DNA of 25,884 nt, taken from the NCBI GenBank assembly GCA_002314725.1, contig DCGV01000051.1, positions 3,251 through 29,134 on the forward strand. Direction: 5' to 3'. The position numbers and the translations under genes were made by a program. This stretch comes from Bacteroidales bacterium UBA1769. GTDB taxonomy: Bacteria; Bacteroidota; Bacteroidia; Bacteroidales; UBA932. The notes beneath the pieces were generated by a model. That model worked only from the letters and a program-made list of their open reading frames with translations. It was not told where the DNA came from and made no database searches. Positions 1 through 6,470 of this stretch are shown here, in pieces. Within the stretch, counting starts at the first letter, position 1. Each line of letters starts with the position of its first letter.

Positions 1-50
1 CGAAACTTACCCACCGCACTTTCTTTTTATTTTTGACCCCATCCCTAAAT

Positions 51-125
51 CCCTTCCTGAGGGAAGGTACTTTTCTTACGGCCTAAAGGCCTCTATATGT
101 GGTAACTTTCGCAAGTGAGAAAGTT
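51..125. repeat. Cluster of three short hairpins at window start
   Basis: Three small inverted repeats follow one another in the intergenic DNA 3' of pdxB. CCTTCC (52-57) pairs with GGAAGG (62-67) around TGAG. GGCC (80-83) pairs with GGCC (88-91) around TAAA. AACTTTC (104-110) pairs with GAAAGTT (119-125) around eight bases. None is followed by a clear T-run on either strand, so a classical terminator is not supported. C-rich palindromes of this kind recall short intergenic palindromes of Bacteroidota genomes; that comparison is from memory. Bases 1-50 hold no recognisable gene. Confidence 0.5.
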
Positions 126-126
126 G

Positions 127-175
127 AACTCTCAACTCTTAACTCTGGACTCTGGACTCTTAACTCTCAACTCTT
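127..175. repeat. Heptanucleotide array RACTCTN x7 overlapping the pdxB stop
   Basis: Seven contiguous 7-mers of the form RACTCTN run without interruption: AACTCTC, AACTCTT, AACTCTG, GACTCTG, GACTCTT, AACTCTC, AACTCTT. Positions 2-6 (ACTCT) never vary; only the first and last bases change. On the pdxB coding strand this reads as repeated AGAGTYN-type units, and the last unit covers two bases of the TAA stop codon (174-176). The same 7-mer recurs in both orientations at 5664-5860. The function is unknown. Confidence 0.9.
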
Positions 176-1148
176 ATCTATAACAATACCCGACTCTCAG
201 TTCTTCAAACATCTCAGGATGAGCACGTAACGCTGCATCATCCGCCATAATATCATATTCTTCCGGGATAATCCCATCAATGGAGTCTGTTTGTATACCA
301 ACACCCTTGGTAGAAGACAACTTAGGAAGATTGAAAAAGCCGCAAACGGCCGCCAGAGTCATATTTGTTCCATTTATCTTCCCCTGAACGGAATAACCTG
401 CAATATGCATAGTGGCAATATCAACTGCCCTCAACAACTGTTTGTTAATAAGAGGCTCACCTCTCCACACATCAAGAGCAACTCCACTGAATTTAGAAAT
501 ATTTGCCAACAATACACCTTCATCAACCACCTCGCCACGTGAAGCATTAAGAAATATGGACCCCTGCTTCATTTTATTGAAAAAACCGGTTGAAGCCATA
601 TTCCTGCTATCCTCGGAAAGAGGGACATGCAGCGTAACAATATCCGAATGTGTCAACAAATCATCCAATGAAACAAATTTTGAACCGCCTTCAACTGCCT
701 CCCTTGGAGGGTCATTCAAAAGAGTATTCATTCCATATAGTTCTGCCATAGCAGCAACTTTACTCCCGACGTGACCAACACCTATCACCCCTATTGTCAA
801 ACCATTCAAACATATATTCTTAGTTTGGGCTATGGTGGTGACAGCAGCATATACCCACTGACAAACAGCAGAAGAGTTACAACCCGGAGCACTTGCAACT
901 TGAATATTATGACTCTTACAATACTCCAAATCAATATGATCAGTCCCTATTGTAGCTGTTGCGATTAGTTTTACCGATGTTCCTTCCAGCAATTCTGCAT
1001 CGCATTTGGTACGAGTACGTATAATTAAAGCGTCCGCATCGATAGCTTCAGAGTGTGAAATCAAGGAACCATTCAGATACTTGACTTCCCCATATTGTTC
1101 CAGCACTCCATTTATGAAGGGTATAGCAGAATCAATAACAAACTTCAT
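174..1148 (-). CDS. pdxB: Erythronate-4-phosphate dehydrogenase PdxB
   Basis: This NAD-dependent 2-hydroxyacid dehydrogenase is predicted to oxidise 4-phosphoerythronate in the DXP-dependent pyridoxal-5'-phosphate pathway, in the cytoplasm. The 324 residues contain the Rossmann motif GVIGVGHVG (120-128). The catalytic triad of the family is present: Arg in NASRGE (R204), Glu in RGEP (E231) and His in MHIAGYS (H248). HIAGYS separates PdxB from SerA-like relatives. The C-terminal segment with YDIMADD and FEELR is also PdxB-like. The protein is shorter than E. coli PdxB (about 378), and its stop codon lies in a heptad array, so the last few residues may have been trimmed. It is the last gene of the recF-DUF721-pdxB operon, 4 bases after its neighbour. 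Confidence 0.93.
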   Translation of the reverse strand: MKFVIDSAIPFINGVLEQYGEVKYLNGSLISHSEAIDADALIIRTRTKCDAELLEGTSVKLIATATIGTDHIDLEYCKSHNIQVASAPGCNSSAVCQWVYAAVTTIAQTKNICLNGLTIGVIGVGHVGSKVAAMAELYGMNTLLNDPPREAVEGGSKFVSLDDLLTHSDIVTLHVPLSEDSRNMASTGFFNKMKQGSIFLNASRGEVVDEGVLLANISKFSGVALDVWRGEPLINKQLLRAVDIATMHIAGYSVQGKINGTNMTLAAVCGFFNLPKLSSTKGVGIQTDSIDGIIPEEYDIMADDAALRAHPEMFEELRVGYCYR

Positions 1149-1152
1149 AATA

Positions 1153-1470
1153 TCAATTCAAAACTATCTGATTGATGTAAACCCCGTTTAACACTTTATT
1201 CATTTGCTTGATTATCTGCGGCTTAGCCATTGACAATTGATTTCTTACAACAGATGAAGTAATCTTACATGTCAAAACTTTATCCTTGTAGTATTTATTC
1301 GATGTCATTGTCATTGCTTGTTCATGAGTCAGATACCTTGATGTCAAATTAAATACTACAGAATCCCAAGCATTGAAGATACGAACTCGGAGAAGTCCCT
1401 CATCTAATTTTTCGGTCTCAACCATCTCTTTCAAGCAGTTGCCCAACAATTTAAAAGGTTCCCGTTTCAT
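1153..1470 (-). CDS. DUF721 / DciA-like protein
   Basis: This small basic protein of 105 residues has the DUF721 pattern: an amphipathic N-terminus, a conserved Trp (W35 in NAWDSVV), then a beta-strand/helix region (LTCKITSSVVRNQLS, about 67-80) and a terminal helix ending near LN. DUF721 includes DciA, the helicase-loader/operator that replaces DnaC/DnaI in most bacteria and interacts with DnaB at replication forks. Its place between recF and pdxB, with spacings of 6 and 4 bases, is the usual Bacteroidales context and fits a replication/repair role. Whether this short version acts as a true DciA is inferred. Sequence conservation in the family is low, so the family call is firmer than the function. 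Confidence 0.8.
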   Translation of the reverse strand: MKREPFKLLGNCLKEMVETEKLDEGLLRVRIFNAWDSVVFNLTSRYLTHEQAMTMTSNKYYKDKVLTCKITSSVVRNQLSMAKPQIIKQMNKVLNGVYINQIVLN

Positions 1471-1476
1471 ATTGAA

Positions 1477-2571
1477 TTAAATCTCGGAAAAGATTCCTGA
1501 AGCCACATTAAACTCTTTGCAATCAGCGTTAAAGAGGTCCACGATATTTTTCATTCTAACTTTATTACTATCAGTGATGAAGATTTGTCCAAAATTCTCC
1601 TTGGCAACAATTCCCAAAAGATACTCTACCCTGCTCATATCCAGTTTATCAAAGACATCATCAAGCAACAGAAGCGGAGCGACACCGTAAATACTCTTCA
1701 TCCAAGTGAATTGCGCCATCTTCATGGCAAGTAGATAGGTCTTTTGTTGCCCTTGAGATCCACATTTTTTCAATGGATGTTCGTCCAATGAGAATAAAAT
1801 ATCATCTCTTTGTATTCCTGAGGATGTATATCTCAATAATCTATCTTTTACACTCTCTTTTCTAAAGAGTTCATCAAGAGAGAATTGATCCAAATCGGAT
1901 CTGTATTCCAACGATGCATCTTCTGCATCACCACTCAACTCTCCGTAGTAATCTTTTACCAGCGGCAGCAATTTATGACACAAGTTTTTTCGGGCATCAT
2001 AAACATACTGAGCATGAGGTATCATCTGTTCTGAAACAGTCTCCATCAATTCATCAGAAATCACATCAGCCTTCAACAATTTATTACGATGAAGCAAGAG
2101 TGTATTATATGCCTGAATATGTCGCAAATAATCCTTATCTATCTGCGAAAGGATGAAATTCATATACTTACGCCTTTCATCACCCGAATCGTTTATCAAT
2201 GAGGTATCTGCTGGAGAGACCATTACAATAGGGAATTGTCCTATATGGTCTGAAAACCTGTTATAAGCTTTACCGTTGCATTTGACAACTTTTTCACCAT
2301 TACGGGTTACCATCATACCGACAATCTTTTCCGTGGAATCATCTGATTCGTAAACTCCATTCAGCAAGGTATCATCCTCTCCATAACGGAAGATATATTG
2401 ATCCGAAGAGCTGAAGAAGCTCTTTGTCATAGAGAGATAATAAACTGCGTCAAGAAGATTTGTCTTGCCAGCACCATTGTTTCCTGAAATACAATTGATT
2501 TTTGGAGAAAAGGACAATTGTAAATCAGCGATGTTCTTAAAGTTATGAAGTGTAATCTTTTTTAGAAACAT
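1477..2571 (-). CDS. recF: DNA replication and repair protein RecF
   Basis: SMC-like ABC ATPase that, with RecO and RecR, loads RecA at single-strand gaps. The 364 residues match the usual RecF length. The P-loop is GNNGAGKT (30-37), the ABC signature is GSQGQQK (271-277), and the Walker B segment LLLLDD (300-305) is followed by VFDKLD. The N-terminal FLKKITLHNFKNI start is typical of RecF. It is the first gene of a minus-strand operon with DUF721 and pdxB. A TAnnTTTG box (TACTTTTG) lies 17 bases upstream of the ATG on the minus strand. There is no sign of disruption. Confidence 0.97.
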   Translation of the reverse strand: MFLKKITLHNFKNIADLQLSFSPKINCISGNNGAGKTNLLDAVYYLSMTKSFFSSSDQYIFRYGEDDTLLNGVYESDDSTEKIVGMMVTRNGEKVVKCNGKAYNRFSDHIGQFPIVMVSPADTSLINDSGDERRKYMNFILSQIDKDYLRHIQAYNTLLLHRNKLLKADVISDELMETVSEQMIPHAQYVYDARKNLCHKLLPLVKDYYGELSGDAEDASLEYRSDLDQFSLDELFRKESVKDRLLRYTSSGIQRDDILFSLDEHPLKKCGSQGQQKTYLLAMKMAQFTWMKSIYGVAPLLLLDDVFDKLDMSRVEYLLGIVAKENFGQIFITDSNKVRMKNIVDLFNADCKEFNVASGIFSEI

Positions 2572-2587
2572 ACCGCGACTCGTATCA

Positions 2588-2595
2588 CAAAAGTA
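2588..2595 (-). promoter_or_regulatory. Possible -7 box for the recF operon
   Basis: Read on the minus strand, TACTTTTG fits the Bacteroidota -7 consensus TAnnTTTG. No clear TTTG -33 element is visible at the expected distance. If it is used, the recF leader would be only about ten bases long. The call is tentative. Confidence 0.35.
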
Positions 2596-2605
2596 AGAAA
2601 ATATC

Positions 2606-2635
2606 TTTGAGATTCACATTTTTTATGTATTTTTG
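2606..2635 (+). promoter_or_regulatory. Bacteroidota-type promoter for TPR-yebC unit
   Basis: TTTG (2606-2609) is separated by 18 bases from TATTTTTG (2628-2635), matching the -33/-7 pattern TTTG-N(about 19)-TAnnTTTG. Transcription would start near 2640 and leave a leader of roughly 85-90 bases before the TPR gene. The site lies in the divergent region between recF and the TPR gene. Confidence 0.65.
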
Positions 2636-2727
2636 CGTTTCTTATAAGGTTTATGTTGTATTTAAGGATATACCGCAAATCCTATAGCTAAGATTGATAG
2701 AAAAATAATTAAAAAATAACAACTAAT

Positions 2728-3393
2728 ATGGCAAACACTAAACACCCACAGACAGAAGTAGTGGAAAATGAGAAGCTTTCTTTTGAAGAGGCATTTAAAA
2801 AGTATCAAACAGTTATCATGATTGCAGTAGTTGCAATTCTTGTAGTCGTATTTGGCGGATTGGCAATCAATAAATGGATCGTTGAGCCTAAGCAAGCTGA
2901 AGCTAATGCTCAAATGTTCCCAGCAGAAGCTGCTTTCGCTGCCGGTAACTACGAAATCGCACTTAATGGTGACGGTAACAATTTCGGTTTTGTAGACGTT
3001 ATCAACGATTATAAAGGAGCTGCTGCTAAATCAGCATATTTCTATGCAGGTGTTTGCGAGCTTCAATTAGGCAATAACGAATCTGCCATCTCTTACTTTA
3101 AGAAATACAAAGGAAAAGACAAAGTAATCGCTGCCAGAGCAATTTGCTGTATGGGTGACGCTTATGCAAATTTAGGAAACGCTGCTGAAGCTGTTAAATG
3201 CTTTGCAAAAGCTGCAAAAGTATCTGACAATGAATTTTCTGCAGCATACCTTCTGAAAGCAGGTATCGCAGCTGAAGAACTTGGTGACAATGCTGCAGCA
3301 TTGAACTACTACAATCAGATCAAAAATGACTATCCTGCATCTATGGAGGGTTATGACATTGATAAATACATCACTAGAATCCAAAACAAATAA
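2728..3393 (+). CDS. Membrane-anchored tetratricopeptide repeat protein
   Basis: The 221-residue protein has a short charged N-terminus, one hydrophobic segment (about 28-48) and an Ala-rich helical domain outside it. Three TPR-like helix pairs can be traced at about 100-130, 134-165 and 171-203, with the usual small residues and paired aromatics (for example AYFYAGVCELQLGNNESAISYF). The architecture resembles YfgM-type ancillary proteins: an N-in membrane anchor with periplasmic TPRs that hold partner proteins. No enzymatic motif is present. It lies downstream of a good promoter, with yebC starting 14 bases after its stop, so the two are probably cotranscribed. The exact role is unknown; the YfgM comparison rests on architecture only. 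Confidence 0.85.
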   Translation: MANTKHPQTEVVENEKLSFEEAFKKYQTVIMIAVVAILVVVFGGLAINKWIVEPKQAEANAQMFPAEAAFAAGNYEIALNGDGNNFGFVDVINDYKGAAAKSAYFYAGVCELQLGNNESAISYFKKYKGKDKVIAARAICCMGDAYANLGNAAEAVKCFAKAAKVSDNEFSAAYLLKAGIAAEELGDNAAALNYYNQIKNDYPASMEGYDIDKYITRIQNK

Positions 3394-3407
3394 TCAGGAG
3401 AATCGCA

Positions 3408-4133
3408 ATGGGAAGAGCTTTTGAATTTCGTAAAGAGCGTAAGTTCAAACGTTGGGGCAATATGGCCCGCGTTTTCACTCGCATTGGAAAAGAGATAACA
3501 ATCGCTGCTAAGCAGGGCGGTTCTGATCCTAACGGGAACCCACGTCTACGTACTCTTATTCAGACAGCTAAGTCTGAGAATATGCCAAAAGAGAATATCG
3601 AGCGTGCCATCAAAAAGGCTACCGAAAAGGATCAAGGTGATTACAAGGAGGTTGTATATGAGGGTTATGGGCCTCACGGGGTTGCTTTCCTTGTCGAGAC
3701 TGCAACTGACAATACCAACCGTACAGTAGCAAACGTAAGAAGCTACTTTACCAAATTCGGCGGCACATTAGGAACTTCAGGAAGTGTAGCTTTCATGTTT
3801 GACCACAAATGTGTATTCAAGATGAAGAGCGCAAATCCTGTTGATATTGAAGAGCTGGAACTTGAACTTATCGATTATGGTGCAGAAGAGGTATTTTTGG
3901 ACGAGGACGATGTAGTGAACATTTATGGTGACTACGCATCTTTCAATAATATCCAAAAATTCATTGAAAGTAACGGTTACGAACTCGTTTCAGGTGGATT
4001 TGACAGATTCCCTAACGGCGAACTTAAGACCGTAGCTGCTGAAGACCGCGTTGAACTTGACAAGCTTATTGCTAAACTCGAGGAAGACGAAGACGTACAG
4101 AACGTCTACAACAACCTTGCTCCAGAAGAGTAA
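3408..4133 (+). CDS. yebC: YebC/PmpR family DNA-binding protein
   Basis: The 241-residue cytoplasmic protein has the full YebC three-domain pattern. The N-terminal block contains KRWGNMARVFTRIGKEI and GGSDPNGNPRLR, followed by MPKENIERAIKKA and the EGYGPHGVAFLVE segment. YebC proteins were described as transcriptional regulators, and more recent work links members to relief of ribosome stalling. Which applies here cannot be read from sequence. The start is favoured by an AGGAG 8 bases upstream of ATG, one of the better Shine-Dalgarno sites in the window. It ends the TPR-yebC unit, and a strong intrinsic terminator lies 29 bases after its stop. The N-terminus starts MGRAFEFRKERK rather than the MAGHSKW common in Proteobacteria, which is typical of Bacteroidota members. 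Confidence 0.95.
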   Translation: MGRAFEFRKERKFKRWGNMARVFTRIGKEITIAAKQGGSDPNGNPRLRTLIQTAKSENMPKENIERAIKKATEKDQGDYKEVVYEGYGPHGVAFLVETATDNTNRTVANVRSYFTKFGGTLGTSGSVAFMFDHKCVFKMKSANPVDIEELELELIDYGAEEVFLDEDDVVNIYGDYASFNNIQKFIESNGYELVSGGFDRFPNGELKTVAAEDRVELDKLIAKLEEDEDVQNVYNNLAPEE

Positions 4134-4162
4134 TTCTTAATTGCTTCATTTTTGAGGCAGCC

Positions 4163-4202
4163 AAAACCCCGAAAGTACAACTATATTCTTTCGGGGTTTT
4201 GC
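4163..4202 (+). terminator. Rho-independent terminator after yebC
   Basis: AAAACCCCGAAAG (4163-4175) pairs perfectly with CTTTCGGGGTTTT (4188-4200) around a 12-base loop. The A- and T-flanked stem could act in either direction. It cleanly separates yebC from the aldehyde dehydrogenase gene. Confidence 0.93.
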
Positions 4203-4231
4203 TATAAAAATAATTTCAAAATCAAATAGCC

Positions 4232-5665
4232 ATGGATCTATTTTCAATGAGTCAGGAAGATCAACGTCTTGAAGATATCATCAATGCGCAACGAAAATTC
4301 TTCCGTACAAACATCACTTTTGACATCAAATGGCGCATTGAGCAATTAAAGCGCTTAAAACAAGTCGTCATAGCGCATGAGGAAGAAATAGAAAGAGCTC
4401 TATTCCAGGATCTTGGCAGAACAAAAGTTGAATCATACATATGTGACATTGGACCCACCATTTCAGAAATCAACGAAATGATTTCAGGTCTGAAGAGATG
4501 GTCTAAACCGGAGACACATTTCAGTGGATGGATATGTTTCCCAAGTACAATCACGAAAGTGTATAAGATGCCTTACGGTGTCACACTTATAGTAAGTCCC
4601 TTCAACTTTCCATTTGTCTTATCCCTGGGAGTCCTCGCCGCATGTATCAGTGGAGGAAACACCGCTGTCATAAAGGCTAGCTCCAAATCCCCGGCATGTA
4701 CAGCCGAACTGCAAAAGATTATTGCAGAAGCTTTCCCTTCAGAATACGTTAATGTATTAGATGGTGGACATGACGTTGCTGACGCATGTCTAATGCAACG
4801 GTTTGACAAAATTTTCTACACCGGATCCCCAGCTGTAGGCAAACATGTTATGGCAAAAGCCGCAATCAATCTCATCCCTATCGCTATGGAATTAGGTGGT
4901 GAAACTGGAAACTGGTGCATTATCAGAAAGGATGCGGATATTCAGGATGCTGCAAGAAAGATTGCATTTTTCAAATCTTGCAATTCAGGACAGATCTGTA
5001 TCAACATCAATCAAATTGCCGTAGCGGAAGAGATTGCTGAGCAATTCATAGAGGCTTTAAAATTCGAATTCATCAGACAAGTCACAGCAGTTGCTGAGAA
5101 TAACAAAGATTATTCACATCTCATTAACGATGATGCCTTCAAAAAGTGTGAAGCCATCACTAATGAATACAGCAGTAAAGTTGTATTTGGTGGACGAGGA
5201 GATATGATATCTAAAAGATTTGCTCCTACAATCATATATCCAGTCAGCCACAATGATAAAATTGTCAAGCATGAATTGTTCTCCCCTATCCTTCCAATTG
5301 TACCATTCAAGGATTCTGAGGTATCATCCATCCTGGACGCCATTGCTGAAAGAGAGCATCCCCTTGCTCTTTATCTATTCACAAAGGACAAAAAATGGGC
5401 TAAGAGTGTCATGAGTACCCTTCAATTCGGTGGCGGGTGTATCAATGAAGTAGGCATTCACCACATGGTAAAGGGTGCACCATTCAATGGTGTAGGTCAC
5501 TCTGGAATGGGTGCTTATCACGGCGTATGGGGCTTCAGGGAGTTCACTCATCCTCAAACGGTTCTCTTCGGACGTCGTTGGTTCAATCTATCGCTTCGCG
5601 AACATCCTTACACCGGCAAATATGAGAAGATAAAGTTGGCGATTCTACGCAAGTTGGAGAAGTAG
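4232..5665 (+). CDS. NAD(P)-dependent aldehyde dehydrogenase, class-3-like
   Basis: The 477-residue protein has the ALDH fold landmarks: the oxyanion Asn in SPFNFP (N125), a cofactor Lys in AVIKASSKSP (K148), FYTGSPAVGK (195-204), the general-base Glu in MELGG (E220) and the nucleophile Cys in SGQIC (C256). The length and the C-terminal region, with KGAPFNGVGHSGMGAYHG and a hydrophobic/basic tail, match class 3 (YwdH/AldX-like) enzymes that oxidise medium- or long-chain or aromatic aldehydes. The true substrate is unknown. An oddity is that the family ELGGKSP motif reads ELGGETGNW here. The ATG was chosen because it lies 32 bases after the upstream terminator; no clear Shine-Dalgarno or -7 box is seen. 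Its TAG stop is merged with the following heptad array. Confidence 0.9.
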   Translation: MDLFSMSQEDQRLEDIINAQRKFFRTNITFDIKWRIEQLKRLKQVVIAHEEEIERALFQDLGRTKVESYICDIGPTISEINEMISGLKRWSKPETHFSGWICFPSTITKVYKMPYGVTLIVSPFNFPFVLSLGVLAACISGGNTAVIKASSKSPACTAELQKIIAEAFPSEYVNVLDGGHDVADACLMQRFDKIFYTGSPAVGKHVMAKAAINLIPIAMELGGETGNWCIIRKDADIQDAARKIAFFKSCNSGQICININQIAVAEEIAEQFIEALKFEFIRQVTAVAENNKDYSHLINDDAFKKCEAITNEYSSKVVFGGRGDMISKRFAPTIIYPVSHNDKIVKHELFSPILPIVPFKDSEVSSILDAIAEREHPLALYLFTKDKKWAKSVMSTLQFGGGCINEVGIHHMVKGAPFNGVGHSGMGAYHGVWGFREFTHPQTVLFGRRWFNLSLREHPYTGKYEKIKLAILRKLEK

Positions 5666-5740
5666 TTGAGAGTTGAGAGTCCAGAGTCTAGAGTCCAGAG
5701 ATTAGAGTCCAGAGTCCAGAGTCTAGAGTCTAGAGATTAA
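5664..5740. repeat. Heptanucleotide array AGTYNAG x11, left arm
   Basis: Eleven contiguous 7-mers begin at the second base of the aldehyde dehydrogenase stop codon: AGTTGAG twice, then mostly AGTCCAG and AGTCTAG, with two AGATTAR variants. This is the reverse complement of the RACTCTN unit at 127-175 and 5819-5860. Bases 5675-5700 can pair with 5821-5846 with about two mismatches. The array has the same polarity relative to the upstream stop as the one after pdxB. Confidence 0.9.
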
Positions 5741-5749
5741 AGACTTTTC

Positions 5750-5811
5750 ACAATAAACGCACTTTAAAAGACGCAGGGTTAGGTTAAGCGTCTTAAAAGT
5801 GCGTTTATTGT
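5750..5811. repeat. Long near-perfect hairpin between the heptad arms
   Basis: CAATAAACGCACTTT (5751-5765) pairs with AAAGTGCGTTTATTG (5796-5810), extended by one A-T pair. After a small internal bulge, AAGACGC (5768-5774) pairs with GCGTCTT (5788-5794). The loop is AGGGTTAGGTTAA. The right arm is followed by a short T-rich run, so it may terminate the aldehyde dehydrogenase transcript. Its placement at the centre of two inverted heptad arrays suggests it is also the core of a composite element. Confidence 0.85.
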
Positions 5812-5818
5812 TTCTCTC

Positions 5819-5860
5819 AACTCTGGACTCTCAACTCTGGACTCTCAACTCTGGACTCTG
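5819..5860. repeat. Heptanucleotide array RACTCTN x6, right arm
   Basis: Six 7-mers form three near-identical 14-mers: AACTCTG/GACTCTC twice, then AACTCTG/GACTCTG. They are in the opposite orientation to the array at 5664-5740, so the whole 5664-5860 stretch is a large inverted repeat with the hairpin in the middle. Together with the following leader, this accounts for the 309-base gap between the aldehyde dehydrogenase and mce. Confidence 0.9.
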
Positions 5861-5916
5861 TTAACAAATTGTTCAAAGAACACTTATTTATATTAGGTTA
5901 ATATAACAATTTTCAG

Positions 5917-5924
5917 TAATTTTG
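5917..5924 (+). promoter_or_regulatory. -7 promoter box of the mce-mmd operon
   Basis: TAATTTTG matches the Bacteroidota -7 consensus TAnnTTTG and lies 50 bases upstream of the mce start codon, just after the heptad/hairpin element. No exact TTTG -33 box is seen at the expected spacing. This would give a leader of about 45 bases. Confidence 0.5.
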
Positions 5925-5974
5925 CAAGATATTTCGAAGGAAAATTTTTTAACGTTAAAATAATATAAATTACA

Positions 5975-6385
5975 ATGAAAATTTCTCACATTGAACACTT
6001 GGGAATCGCCGTTAAATCTCTAGACGAGGCTATTCCTTACTATGAAAACATTTTGGGTCTTAAATGCTACGCTATTGAAGAGGTAGCTGATCAGAAAGTT
6101 AAAACAGCTTTCTTCAAAGTTGGTCAGACTAAACTTGAACTTCTTGAAAGCACAACAGAAGATGGTACAATCGCTGGTTTTATTGAGAAACGCGGTGAAG
6201 GTATCCACCACATGGCTTTCGCTATCGAAGATGGTGTACAAAATGCACTTGACGAGGTACAAGCTAAAGAGGTTCGCGCTATTGACAAGGCTCCAAGACG
6301 TGGTGCAGAGGGTTTGGATATCGCTTTCCTTCATCCAAAGTCAACTCACGGTGTTCTTACTGAATTGTGTGAAAAAGGCAAATAA
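5975..6385 (+). CDS. mce: Methylmalonyl-CoA epimerase
   Basis: This enzyme interconverts (S)- and (R)-methylmalonyl-CoA, linking the B12-dependent mutase to the decarboxylase encoded next to it. The 136 residues form two vicinal-oxygen-chelate (glyoxalase-fold) modules. The expected metal-ligand positions are visible: His in IEHLGIAV (H8), His in GIHHMAF (H78/H79) and Glu in VLTELCE (E130). The family segments KLELLE, EGIHHMAF and LHPKSTHGVL are present. Length is standard for the family. It is the first gene of the operon, 85 bases before mmdA, and its position next to the carboxyltransferase supports the assignment over other glyoxalase-superfamily members. The intergenic gap to mmdA contains a small hairpin. 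Confidence 0.95.
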   Translation: MKISHIEHLGIAVKSLDEAIPYYENILGLKCYAIEEVADQKVKTAFFKVGQTKLELLESTTEDGTIAGFIEKRGEGIHHMAFAIEDGVQNALDEVQAKEVRAIDKAPRRGAEGLDIAFLHPKSTHGVLTELCEKGK

Positions 6386-6404
6386 TTGTCGCAGACGGGC
6401 TGGC

Positions 6405-6420
6405 TGGAACTAGCGTTCCA
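6405..6420 (+). other. Intercistronic hairpin between mce and mmdA
   Basis: TGGAAC (6405-6410) pairs with GTTCCA (6415-6420) around TAGC. It is followed by a short pyrimidine/T-rich stretch (AATCAACCCTTTTATTTG), so it could attenuate transcription or protect mRNA ends and set different levels of mce and mmdA. This is inference from position only. Confidence 0.4.
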
Positions 6421-6470
6421 ATCAACCCTTTTATTTGAATATTAATAACTAATAAATATATTTCAAAACA

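Noticed and set aside
127..175. CRISPR array candidate from tandem short repeats
   Set aside because: Units are 7 bases and contiguous, with no spacers, no 25-40 base direct repeats and no cas genes nearby; the same applies to 5664-5860.
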